Shown: positions 54,049 through 61,785 of the stretch, piece after piece | Layout: every line of letters starts with the position of its first letter | How positions within the stretch are numbered: the stretch's first letter is position 1 | From: Oscillospiraceae bacterium | GTDB lineage: Bacteria; Bacillota; Clostridia; Oscillospirales; Oscillospiraceae | Reading direction: 5' to 3' | NCBI GenBank assembly: GCA_015068225.1 | Contig: SVKX01000005.1 | Span: forward strand, 27,516 to 91,515 | DNA length: 64,000 bases | Program-made: the position numbers and the translations under genes | Notes under the pieces: model-generated | Told to the model about the DNA's origin: nothing | Database searches by the model: none | The model's input: the letters and a program-made list of their open reading frames with translations, nothing else

Positions 54049-56211
54049 TTATATCGTATACCATCGAAGCGCACCGGGCTCCAGAGTTAGCTCAAAGGAA
54101 TTGCCATCTGTATAGACGGTGGTGGCTTGCGTTTCGTAGGTGTTGTTCACAACGCAGAACCTTCCGTTTTCCGGGAAGGCGTGGACCTCTGTGCGGCAGT
54201 TGGAGGAAAACCAGTGATTCAGCATGTCTTCACTGTGGGTGCTCCACAGAATTGCCCGGTGCAGGATTCGGCTGTTTTGATGAGAGTAGGGAAGGCCGGA
54301 AATGTAGACACTGCGGCCGCTGCCAAATTCGTTGACAACCATTTGCACCTCTTTATCCCGCTGCACAAGCACCGTGGCATCCTCCAGGGCGTAGATCCCT
54401 TTCTTGCCCTCGCCAAAGTCTATTTCGCCCTCGCAGTCTGCCAGAATAAAATGCTCCGGATGGGTTTGCCAGTTGTACTTATCATAATTCAGGGTAAAGC
54501 CGGTCTCCTTTTCTGCGCCCAGAACGGAAGCCAGCTGCAGATAACGGCCCTGATAGGCGTGCCCCGAGGGTTCGCCCACGCCGATAAAGCCGCCGCCATT
54601 GTGGACAAACTTCCGAATGGCAGAAGAAATAACCGGATATTCCCACTCCCTGCCGCCGGTGTGGGCAGTGTCCCCGTCGCCAATGTTGAGGAGCACATCG
54701 ATACCGTCCAGAATCTGGGGATTGGTCCTGATGTCGTCAAAGCTAAGGAAGCGCACATCAAAGGGCGCGCCGGACAGAGCTTCGATAATGCCGGCATAGG
54801 AATAGTTCTGTTTTTGATACAGGGCATGGTGCACCATATGGCAGCCCCATGCCCGCATCTTTCCCCAGCAGTTCAGCACGGCCACGGTCTTGGCGCAGTA
54901 GGGAGTTGTGCCCTTGATGTTCTCGTAAAGCTCACGGAATTCGTTGCAGACCTGTTCCACATAGTCAATAAACTCCGGAAACTGCAAAGCAAGCTTCAGG
55001 TATCCGCCGTAACCGATGCGGTCAATGGGCTTTCGCAGGATCGCCCGACGGGCGGTGATCCAGTTCTCCTTGGCGTCTTTTACAGGGTCACCCCCTTCGT
55101 GGAAGGTGTCAGGAAAAAAGTAAGGGAGAAATCTTCCCTCGGTGTAACGAATACCGGGGATGTCGGAGATCAGCCGCAAGGTCGATCCGTTTCCTACACT
55201 GCCCACTACCGCATCCAGACCGATGGAGGGGAATTCCTCCATAAAAGGCTCTGTGCCGATCCAGTGATCCCCCAGAAACATCATGGCCTCCTTGCCGTGC
55301 TCGTGGGTAATATCTACCATCTGCTTGGCAAGGGCTGCCACCTCCCGCCGCTGAAAGGCCATAAAATCCTGAAACTCTTTGGAAGGAACCCGGTACTGAT
55401 TGTTGTAATAGCCCTGATCGATGATATATTCCGGCCGGAATTTGTAGCCCACTTCCTTTTCAAACTGCTCCAGAATATAGGGAGATACCGAGGCGGAATA
55501 ACCGTACCAGTCCACATATTTCTCCCGCCTCAGCTCATCGAAAACAAGCGTAAACTGATGAAAAAAGGTGGTGTAGCGGATCACATCCACATAAAGATGC
55601 TCTTCAATGAATTTGCGAAGCCGCTCCATGGTGTAGCGACGGGTCTTGGGCTGGCGGACATCAAATGTGATCTGGTGCTCAAAATCCTTCCAACCATTGG
55701 TCACCGCGTTGTACATATGAACAGGATCCCAGATCAGATATGCAAGAAAGCTGACGGTATATTCGTGGTACTGCTCCGGCTTTTCGATGACTACACAGCC
55801 GGTGGATTCCTCATAATGCCAGTTGTCCATACTTTCTCCGGTGGTCCGGTCCATCACCTCCCACCAGCGCCTGATATCGTCCCGGGTGTTAACAGCCATC
55901 AGCTCGTCGCTGATGCCCTGCATCAAGGGGATGGACAGAGTATCGCCGGTGGCGGTATAGAAGCCTGTCATGATATAGCACTGCTGCACCTCGTCCGGAT
56001 TTGCCTTTGCCCAGGCGTTGTCCTTGCGGGTGGTGTAGTAGGTGGAATAGATCTTCACAGGCTGCTCCTGCAGCTCTCTGGGGAAATCGGTGCCGTCACA
56101 GTCGCGGATGGCATCTGCCCCCCAACGCTTCAGGATCTGCAATGTTTCAGGAACCACATCCAGATCTGTGGGAATGGTAACCCTTCCGCGAGATTTATTT
56201 GACTCATTCAT
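54049..56211 (-). CDS. gnpA: 1,3-beta-galactosyl-N-acetylhexosamine phosphorylase (GH112)
   Basis: 720 residues, the full length of GH112 phosphorylases. It phosphorolyses galacto-N-biose and/or lacto-N-biose I to galactose-1-phosphate plus GalNAc or GlcNAc. Conserved segments are GRVTIPTDLDVV, DPVHMYNAVTNGW, MMFLGDHWIGTEPF with Asp315 at the position of the general acid, DAVVGSVGNGSTLRL and the C-terminal glutamine amidotransferase-like domain (GGFIGVGEPSGH). It is cytosolic (no signal). It lies in a five-gene leftward cluster with a sugar importer that presumably brings in the disaccharide. Confidence 0.95.
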   Translation of the reverse strand: MNESNKSRGRVTIPTDLDVVPETLQILKRWGADAIRDCDGTDFPRELQEQPVKIYSTYYTTRKDNAWAKANPDEVQQCYIMTGFYTATGDTLSIPLMQGISDELMAVNTRDDIRRWWEVMDRTTGESMDNWHYEESTGCVVIEKPEQYHEYTVSFLAYLIWDPVHMYNAVTNGWKDFEHQITFDVRQPKTRRYTMERLRKFIEEHLYVDVIRYTTFFHQFTLVFDELRREKYVDWYGYSASVSPYILEQFEKEVGYKFRPEYIIDQGYYNNQYRVPSKEFQDFMAFQRREVAALAKQMVDITHEHGKEAMMFLGDHWIGTEPFMEEFPSIGLDAVVGSVGNGSTLRLISDIPGIRYTEGRFLPYFFPDTFHEGGDPVKDAKENWITARRAILRKPIDRIGYGGYLKLALQFPEFIDYVEQVCNEFRELYENIKGTTPYCAKTVAVLNCWGKMRAWGCHMVHHALYQKQNYSYAGIIEALSGAPFDVRFLSFDDIRTNPQILDGIDVLLNIGDGDTAHTGGREWEYPVISSAIRKFVHNGGGFIGVGEPSGHAYQGRYLQLASVLGAEKETGFTLNYDKYNWQTHPEHFILADCEGEIDFGEGKKGIYALEDATVLVQRDKEVQMVVNEFGSGRSVYISGLPYSHQNSRILHRAILWSTHSEDMLNHWFSSNCRTEVHAFPENGRFCVVNNTYETQATTVYTDGNSFELTLEPGALRWYTI

Positions 56212-56223
56212 AGGGATCCTCCG

Positions 56224-56424
56224 TTATTTGCGCTTTTTGTCTTGATATATGCTGTTGTATACAAAAAGGGCGGTCAAAAGCAGGACTATGCCCACCAGCA
56301 TAAGCCCCAGACCCGCCAGAGAGCCGGTCATAGTCCAGCCGATAATGGTCAGCGCCAGACCGGATACAAACAGGGCGGTGATCACCGCCATCCGAAGCAT
56401 AAAATGATTCTTCCAGAAGTTCAT
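56224..56424 (-). CDS. Small two-helix membrane protein
   Basis: 66 residues: MNFWKNHFMLRMAVITALFV, then two hydrophobic helices (about 12-30 and 34-55) and a basic tail QDKKRK. AAAGGAT precedes the ATG. It sits between the permease and GH112 genes with 5- and 12-base gaps, a place where similar sugar operons often have a short membrane protein. Function unknown. Confidence 0.75.
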   Translation of the reverse strand: MNFWKNHFMLRMAVITALFVSGLALTIIGWTMTGSLAGLGLMLVGIVLLLTALFVYNSIYQDKKRK

Positions 56425-56429
56425 AGTTT

Positions 56430-57311
56430 TTATCCTTTCAGACCGCCGACGGTCATGCCTTTGGTCAGATTTTTCTGCACGCAGATGTAAAGAAGCAGGG
56501 TAGGCAGCATGACCATCACTAACCCGGCATACAGCTGGCCGTAGGTGCCCGGGGCATTTTGCTTTTGCATCAGGTTCACAAGTCCCACTGGCAGGGTGCT
56601 GGATTGGTAGCAAATGGTCAGCGCAATGATGTATTCATTCCAGAAAGACAAAAAGTTAAACAGCACCACAGTGATGATGGAGGGCTTTGCCATAGGGAGC
56701 ATGATTTGCACCATGGTCTTAAAATGGCTTGCACCGTCAAGGTAAGCAGCCTCCTCATAATCGTGGGGCAGCGTGGAAAAATAACCGGACAGCAGATAGA
56801 TGGTAAAGGGCAGAGCAGTGGAGGCGTAAATAACCGCCAGCACAAACAAATTGTTCAGCAAAAATCCCTGTCCGAAGATGCCCCGAAGAAATGCGTCACC
56901 ATCCCGGAGCATAAGGAAGATGGGTACGACGATGTAGTTGACATTAATAAACAACCCCGCCATAAAGCAGGTATTCAGAAGTCTGCGTCCCCGGAACCGG
57001 AATCGGGACAGGCAGTAGGCCGCAGGAAGTGCCACCACCAACAGTAATCCCAGTGCCATTGCCGTTACCATCACAGAGTTTATCAGATACTGACCCATCT
57101 GGGCGGCGTTCCATGCGCTGACAAAATTCTGCCAGTAAAAGCTGACCGGCAGATTCCAGGGATTGGTATAAAACTCGGGATCGGTCTTAATGGAGGCAAG
57201 AAATACCCATCCCACCGGAACGAGAATGGTCAGCGCCAGAAGCCCCAGTACCAGATAAAGAAAGGCTTTGTACAGCTTTTCGCCGGAGGGGAGTCTTTTT
57301 TGATTTTCCAT
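56430..57311 (-). CDS. Carbohydrate ABC transporter permease (MalG type)
   Basis: 293 residues, six membrane helices. The EAA loop is DYEEAAYLDGASHFKTMVQIMLPMAKP. The C terminus QKNLTKGMTVGGLKG is typical of MalG-type permeases. Works with the MalF-type permease and the lipoprotein upstream. No ATPase is encoded here, so a shared MsiK-type ATPase elsewhere is required. Confidence 0.93.
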   Translation of the reverse strand: MENQKRLPSGEKLYKAFLYLVLGLLALTILVPVGWVFLASIKTDPEFYTNPWNLPVSFYWQNFVSAWNAAQMGQYLINSVMVTAMALGLLLVVALPAAYCLSRFRFRGRRLLNTCFMAGLFINVNYIVVPIFLMLRDGDAFLRGIFGQGFLLNNLFVLAVIYASTALPFTIYLLSGYFSTLPHDYEEAAYLDGASHFKTMVQIMLPMAKPSIITVVLFNFLSFWNEYIIALTICYQSSTLPVGLVNLMQKQNAPGTYGQLYAGLVMVMLPTLLLYICVQKNLTKGMTVGGLKG

Positions 57312-57323
57312 GGTATGCCCTCC

Positions 57324-58220
57324 TTAGTATTCCAGTGTCTGCCGCTCGGTTGCCTTGTTTACCAGTGCAGACAGGGCAAAGGACAGCAGGAAGATCACAA
57401 CGCCAATGGCCATGCAGTAGCCGTAAACGCCGTTGTTCTTTTGATCGTACATATAAAGCAGAACCACGTCAGAAGCACCGTTGGGTCCGCCGTCGGTCAT
57501 GGCCTTAACCAGAAGAAAGGCCATATTGATGGTGGAAATGATGAAAAAGGTCAATGTGGTGCGGATGTTGGTCCAGATCATGGGAATGGTGATCTGGAAA
57601 AACTGAGTCACCCTGTTGGCACCGTCCAACCCAGAGCTTTCATACATGGACTGGGGGACAGCGGACATAGAGGCCATATACATGACCATATAGTAGCCCA
57701 AAGCCTGCCAGACCAGCGCAATGATCACGCTGACCATGACCATATCCTCGCCCTTCCAGAGAATATTGCGCTCCAGATTGGTAAAGATATTTATGATGCT
57801 GTTCAAAAGGCCACCCTCTGTTTTGTAGATCGCGGAAAAGATTCCGGAAATGACCACGATGGATAAAATGTTGGGGATGTAAAAAACCACCCGGAAGAAA
57901 CTCTGACCCTTCAGCTTTTCTCTCGTCAGGATTCCAGCAAAGATCAGCGCAAGAGACATGGTGATAATGGTGATCACTACGATCAGAAGCAGGGTGTTTT
58001 GCATAGAGCGGATAAATGCGGTATCCGTTAGCAGCTTTTCAAAGTTGGAAAATCCCACAAAGGTTTCCGTTGTATCGTAGGCCCCTCTTTTGAACAGGGA
58101 CATACGGAAGACATTCAGCGTGGGAATGACCATAAAGATCACAAACAGGATCGCTGCCGGAGCGGTGCAAAGGGTGATAAAGCGGTTGCTTTTTATGTTC
58201 TTTTTCACGAAGCAGGACAT
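57324..58220 (-). CDS. Carbohydrate ABC transporter permease (MalF type)
   Basis: About 298 residues, six helices. The EAA loop is SMYESSGLDGANRVTQFFQITIPMIW, and the start of the membrane domain is FITLCTAPAAILFVIFMVIPTLNVF. The start is uncertain: at ATG 58220 GAGGAG abuts the start codon, whereas GTG 58208 is 12 bases from it. It precedes the MalG-type gene by 12 bases and follows a strong hairpin after the binding-protein gene. Confidence 0.92.
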   Translation of the reverse strand: MSCFVKKNIKSNRFITLCTAPAAILFVIFMVIPTLNVFRMSLFKRGAYDTTETFVGFSNFEKLLTDTAFIRSMQNTLLLIVVITIITMSLALIFAGILTREKLKGQSFFRVVFYIPNILSIVVISGIFSAIYKTEGGLLNSIINIFTNLERNILWKGEDMVMVSVIIALVWQALGYYMVMYMASMSAVPQSMYESSGLDGANRVTQFFQITIPMIWTNIRTTLTFFIISTINMAFLLVKAMTDGGPNGASDVVLLYMYDQKNNGVYGYCMAIGVVIFLLSFALSALVNKATERQTLEY

Positions 58221-58248
58221 CTCCTCTCTTTTAGAATGTAAATAAAAC

Positions 58249-58280
58249 GGGACAGCAGCGACAGCTGTCGCTGCCATCCC
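58249..58280 (-). terminator. Intra-operon hairpin between binding protein and permease genes
   Basis: A 32-base near-perfect palindrome (GGGACAGCAGCGACAG and its complement with one mismatch) followed on the minus strand by GTTTTATTT. It probably lowers permease expression relative to the binding protein or stabilises the upstream mRNA. Confidence 0.65.
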
Positions 58281-58307
58281 GCTGCCGGGCGCTGAAAAAG
58301 AAAGCGA

Positions 58308-59642
58308 TTACTTCTTGTTCGCGCGCATCAGATCGGTATTGGCAATGATGGTAGCCTTGTACTGCTCAATGGTGATAGAGCCGGAGACCAGAGAATTGAT
58401 GGGCTCAAAGAAGGTGGAGGAAACGTCCACACCTTCAATGGCGTTAAAGGCCGCGAAACCGCCCATGGCAGCCTTGGCCCCATTGTCATAAATGGAGTAG
58501 AACATTTTCTGGTCCTCTGTCAGCAGCTCGGCCACGCCATTAATGGGCTGGATGGCGCCGGACTTGGAGCCGTCAGCCTTTGTGGTATTGGCAAAGAGGT
58601 TTGCAGCAGTGTCAGAGTATAAAAATGCCACAAACTGCTTGGCTGCATCCATATTCTTGGAACCGGCAGGGATCCATGCCTGCTCAAACCAGCAAAAGCT
58701 GTAGCCAGCGCCGCCTTCGGTAACCGCGGGCAGAGCGGTCATGCCCCAGGCAAAGTCGTTGGTCAAGGAAGCCTCGGCGTTGGCCATTTCACCAACGATC
58801 CAGGTGCCGTTGGGCATAAACAAAGCGCTGTTGTTCATAACCATCAGCTGATTCTGGGTGAAGTCGGTGTTGTTAGCCTGTGCGGGGGTGTCAGGATGGG
58901 TGTAATCGGCCAGCTTGTCGAGGATCTCAAACAGCTTCTTGGCATTGTCGCTCTCCCAGACGCCCTCTTTGTAGTTTGTAACATCGTCAAAGAATTCCGC
59001 GCCGCCAATGGAATAGATCAGGGCAAACATAAAGGCATCGTAGTAGCCAGCGGTGGGGTAGGTGAACAGGTAGATGCCCTTTTCCAGTGCGGCATCGCCC
59101 AGTGTCCACATCTCATCCCAGGTGGCGGGAACTGTCCAGCCATTGGCCTTGAACAGCTCTGCGTTGTAGAACAGACCGCAGGGAGAGTAGAACATGGGAG
59201 CAAGGTAGGTTTTTCCGTCGCCGTAGGGGTTGGTCATGGATGTTTCGGTAAAACCGCCGGAGATCTTGTCAGAAACCTTCTTGTCCTCGCCGGGAATGGT
59301 CATGGACAAAACATCTGTCAGGTCTGCCAGCATATTGCCGTTAATGAACTGCTCCGTCAGACCGGCTTCCCGACCGGTAGCCAGATGTACCACATCCGGA
59401 TAGTCGCCGCCCTGCATGGAAGCGGAGATCACATCCTCCAGATTGGCTTCACAGGTCAGCTGGACCTGAATGCCAGTCTGCTTGGTAAATGCCTCACAAA
59501 CAGCCTTCCACATTTCGTCGCCGTAGGCAGAGTTCAGAGCCGCCACCTGAATGGTGGTCTGGGTGTCGCCTGCAGGCGCGCAGCCGGCAAACATTCCAAG
59601 GACCATCATGCAGGCAAGCCCCAGTGCAAGGATCTTCTTCAT
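58308..59642 (-). CDS. Sugar-binding lipoprotein of ABC importer
   Basis: 444 residues. Lipobox LGMFAGCAP. The family 1 solute-binding fold has TIQVAALNSAYGDEMWKAVCEAFTKQTGIQVQL, YPDVVHLATGREAGL, MFYSPCGLFYNAELF, PATWDEMWTLGDAA and WIPAGSKNMDAAKQFVAFLYS. Its place as first gene of the GH112 operon suggests galacto-N-biose/lacto-N-biose or related mucin disaccharides. ATG 59642 has GGAGG upstream. Confidence 0.93.
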   Translation of the reverse strand: MKKILALGLACMMVLGMFAGCAPAGDTQTTIQVAALNSAYGDEMWKAVCEAFTKQTGIQVQLTCEANLEDVISASMQGGDYPDVVHLATGREAGLTEQFINGNMLADLTDVLSMTIPGEDKKVSDKISGGFTETSMTNPYGDGKTYLAPMFYSPCGLFYNAELFKANGWTVPATWDEMWTLGDAALEKGIYLFTYPTAGYYDAFMFALIYSIGGAEFFDDVTNYKEGVWESDNAKKLFEILDKLADYTHPDTPAQANNTDFTQNQLMVMNNSALFMPNGTWIVGEMANAEASLTNDFAWGMTALPAVTEGGAGYSFCWFEQAWIPAGSKNMDAAKQFVAFLYSDTAANLFANTTKADGSKSGAIQPINGVAELLTEDQKMFYSIYDNGAKAAMGGFAAFNAIEGVDVSSTFFEPINSLVSGSITIEQYKATIIANTDLMRANKK

Positions 59643-59710
59643 AATGTTTTCCTCCAATTTGTTTTGATTTTCGACAAAGGCAGTAGAGTCTGCCAAAAAT
59701 CGCGGGTTTC

Positions 59711-59739
59711 AGTATAGCAGAAGCCATATTTCATTCCAA
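59711..59739 (-). promoter_or_regulatory. Promoter of the GH112/importer operon
   Basis: Minus strand TTGGAA (59734-59739), 17 bp spacer, TATACT (59711-59716) with TGC extension. The region up to 59834 separates it from the divergent AraC gene and likely holds the operator. Confidence 0.65.
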
Positions 59740-59834
59740 TCTGCTGATTGCTTACTTTTTTAGCAGGATTGCTCTGTTTTACGAAAAGGCGATTATGCCA
59801 CAAGAAATAATAAGGTGCAAAAGGGTGAGGGATA

Positions 59835-60674
59835 ATGGGCAGCCAGCGTTATGATTTGACGGAGTCGGCCCGGACTGCCCTGGGGTCTTCCTCAGCAAAG
59901 CTTTTGTATGCGGCTGTCGCCAAGGATGAGGGGGATTGGCACAGCATCATTCACAGCCATAACTTCGCGGAGCTTTTCCTGATTCTTGGGGGCAGGGGGT
60001 CGTTTTTTGTCAACGGGATGGAATATCCCGTAAGTCCAAATGATCTGGTCATTCTCAATCCCCATGCAGAGCACACAGAAATATCTTCCGACCATGCGCC
60101 CCTGGAATATATGGTGCTGGGTGTCCGGGGGATCCGGTTTGTGAATGAAGAGGATGGGAAAATGCCGTTCATCATACAGATGCCCCAGGCGGCAGAGAGG
60201 ATCCGGCGGTATGTAGAGCTGCTTCTGACGGAGGCGCGGCGGAAGCATCCCGGATACGGAGCCATCTGCGGGAATCTGCTGAATGTGATCCTTTTGCATA
60301 TCCTTGGGATAAGGAATGTGGATATCGCACCTGCGGCTACGGAACGCATCCGTCCGGAATGTGCCGCGCTGAAAAGCTATATCGATGATAATTTTTCGCA
60401 GCCGCTAACGCTGGAGGATCTGGCAAAGGCGGCCCACCAGAATAAATACTATGTAGCCCATGGGTTTAAAAAAACCTTTGGGATCTCGCCCATGCGCTAT
60501 CTGGCCCGGCGCCGGGTGGAGGAGGCGGGTTTTTTGCTGCGGGAAACGGATTATCCTATAGCGCGGATCTCGTCAATGGTGGGCTTTTCGTCTATGAGTG
60601 TGTTTTCCCAGACATTTAAGCGCATAACCAATCATAGCCCAAATGCTTACAGAAAGCTGTCGAAGCAGCAATAG
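59835..60674 (+). CDS. AraC-family regulator of the sugar operon
   Basis: 279 residues. The N-terminal cupin has HSIIHSHNFAELFLILGGRGSFFVNGMEYPVSPNDLVILNPHAEH. The C-terminal double HTH has PLTLEDLAKAAHQNKYYVAHGFKKTFGISPMRYL and PIARISSMVGFSSMSVFSQTFKRITNHSPNAYRK. GGGTGAGGG precedes the ATG. Divergent from the importer-GH112 operon, it is the probable sugar-responsive activator. Confidence 0.9.
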   Translation: MGSQRYDLTESARTALGSSSAKLLYAAVAKDEGDWHSIIHSHNFAELFLILGGRGSFFVNGMEYPVSPNDLVILNPHAEHTEISSDHAPLEYMVLGVRGIRFVNEEDGKMPFIIQMPQAAERIRRYVELLLTEARRKHPGYGAICGNLLNVILLHILGIRNVDIAPAATERIRPECAALKSYIDDNFSQPLTLEDLAKAAHQNKYYVAHGFKKTFGISPMRYLARRRVEEAGFLLRETDYPIARISSMVGFSSMSVFSQTFKRITNHSPNAYRKLSKQQ

Positions 60675-61028
60675 AAATAAAAAAGCCCCGATTCAAATAA
60701 TCGGGGTGGCGGCGGTGTGGTTTTTCATAAATCCTTATAAAAACATTGGGAAAACAGCAAAATACTGCCGCCATACATATGAAAACAACAATGACTGGTA
60801 GGGGAATTACACTGACTATGCAGATTTGTGGTAAAAAAAGATACAACAAAGCCTAGTTTTTAAAATTCCGGACTTGAAATTTATTACTCGATTAGATATA
60901 ATGGTGATGATTATAAGTGCATAAAATCGACTATACCCATAGCATAATGCAAATTCTATGGTGAAGACGGACTTCAATGCAAGCACTTTTAATGAAGAAT
61001 TGAGATTTATAAAGTGAGTTGATTTAGA
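60675..61028. other. Intergenic region with promoter and hairpins
   Basis: No convincing gene. CCCCGATT...AATCGGGG (60686-60706) has its T-run on the minus strand. An imperfect GGCGGC...GCCGCC pair flanks about 55 bases up to 60773. CCATAG...CTATGG (60936-60960) is a hairpin in the leader of the next small gene. A 19-codon frame beginning MVKTDFNAS (60958-61017) lacks an RBS and may be a remnant. Confidence 0.45.
60874..60902 (+). promoter_or_regulatory. Consensus promoter before the small-gene pair
   Basis: TTGAAA (60874-60879), 17 bp spacer, TATAAT (60897-60902). Transcription would start near 60909, giving a leader of about 120 bases. Confidence 0.6.
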
Positions 61029-61172
61029 TTGTTTTTGCTTGTTCTGGGTCTGATTATTGGCGGAACCATAGGCTTTTCTGTGTGTGTCGTTATCGGCGCA
61101 TCCAAATTGGGCTCGCCCGTATCCACCTCTGGAAACCAAAAGACACAGAGAAAGGTCATTGCTGATGAATAA
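61029..61172 (+). CDS. Small membrane protein resembling DUF3789
   Basis: 47 residues starting at TTG: a single helix with LLVLGLIIGGTIGFSVCVVIGASK and a polar tail. The FLLGxxIGGxxG pattern resembles DUF3789 proteins, often seen on Tn1549/Tn916-like integrative elements. A stop lies three codons upstream, so the start region is either TTG or truncated. RBS weak. Overlaps the next small gene by 8 bases. Confidence 0.4.
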   Translation: MFLLVLGLIIGGTIGFSVCVVIGASKLGSPVSTSGNQKTQRKVIADE

Positions 61173-61386
61173 AATAGATGCATTTCTTTGGCTGCTCATG
61201 GCTCTGACAGTGGCGTGTATCGGTTTGCTCCTGCTGATAGGGCTTGTGCTGCGTTATGGAAGCTTTACCAGAGAGCTTCGCCGCCTTAATAATGAGATCG
61301 GCCGTACATATGGAACAGAGCGCAAGCGCTGGTTACGCCGCAGGCGCAGGCTATGGATGTCGCTGCTACCGTTTGTGAGATATTGA
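61165..61386 (+). CDS. Small basic membrane protein
   Basis: 73 residues: MNKIDAFLWLLMALTVACIGLLLLIGLVL forms one helix, then a strongly basic tail with ERKRWLRRRRRLW. AAAGGT lies about 9 bases before the ATG. No homology recognised; the overlap with the DUF3789-like frame suggests an operon from a mobile element. Confidence 0.5.
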   Translation: MNKIDAFLWLLMALTVACIGLLLLIGLVLRYGSFTRELRRLNNEIGRTYGTERKRWLRRRRRLWMSLLPFVRY

Positions 61387-61485
61387 TTTTCCGTGCATCC
61401 ATGGTTTAAATATCCAGTGAATGGATATTTCCCCGCCGAAGGTTTGTATATTTCCACGAAATGGCAGACATAAACAACAAAAGAC

Positions 61486-61514
61486 TTGCATAATTATGGC
61501 CGTGTTGCTAATAT
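61486..61514 (+). promoter_or_regulatory. Promoter of the riboswitch-symporter unit
   Basis: TTGCAT (61486-61491), 17 bp spacer, TAATAT (61509-61514) with TGC extension. Confidence 0.7.
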
Positions 61515-61543
61515 AAGACTAACTTAATACATTTCTGAATGAA

Positions 61544-61702
61544 GCTTGCAGGAAATTGCTTTATGCTGCCGAAGGAGTAACACTCTCAGGAGTCCGAAAG
61601 GATAAGGACTGCAAGCCGACAGAACTTTGGAGAAACCCATTTGGTTGGGTGCCGAAGGTGCAAAGCGTACACACGCTAATCTCTCAGGCAAAAGGACAAA
61701 GT
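61544..61702 (+). ncRNA. Tandem glycine riboswitch (gcvT motif)
   Basis: Two aptamers with a 7-base linker. Aptamer 1 (61544-61616) is closed by an 8 bp P1, GCTTGCAG / CTGCAAGC. It contains GCTGCCGAAGGAGTAA and CTCTCAGG. Aptamer 2 (61624-61702) is closed by ACTTTG / CAAAGT. It contains GGAGAAACCCA, GGGTGCCGAAGGTGCAAAGC, AATCTCTCAGGCAAAAGGAC, the textbook gcvT sequences. It precedes an alanine/glycine symporter gene. Confidence 0.93.
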
Positions 61703-61734
61703 TTACTTCCTGAATAGGGGAGTGTTTTGTTTGG

Positions 61735-61770
61735 GGGATCGTGTTTTTTGCACGGTCTCTTTTATTTTTC
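61735..61770 (+). terminator. Riboswitch expression platform terminator
   Basis: 9 bp stem GGGATCGTG / CACGGTCTC (one G-U or more) followed by TTTTATTTTT, between the second aptamer and the RBS. This gives transcriptional control. Confidence 0.7.
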
Positions 61771-61785
61771 ACAGGAGGAATCACT

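Noticed and set aside
54127..56202. A 691-codon open frame antisense to GH112
   Set aside because: GH112 motifs are clear on the other strand, and the antisense frame shows no recognisable domain.
60683..60708. Terminator for the AraC gene at 59835
   Set aside because: The hairpin's T-run is on the minus strand; on the plus strand GGTGGCGG follows, so it is not a usable terminator for this gene.
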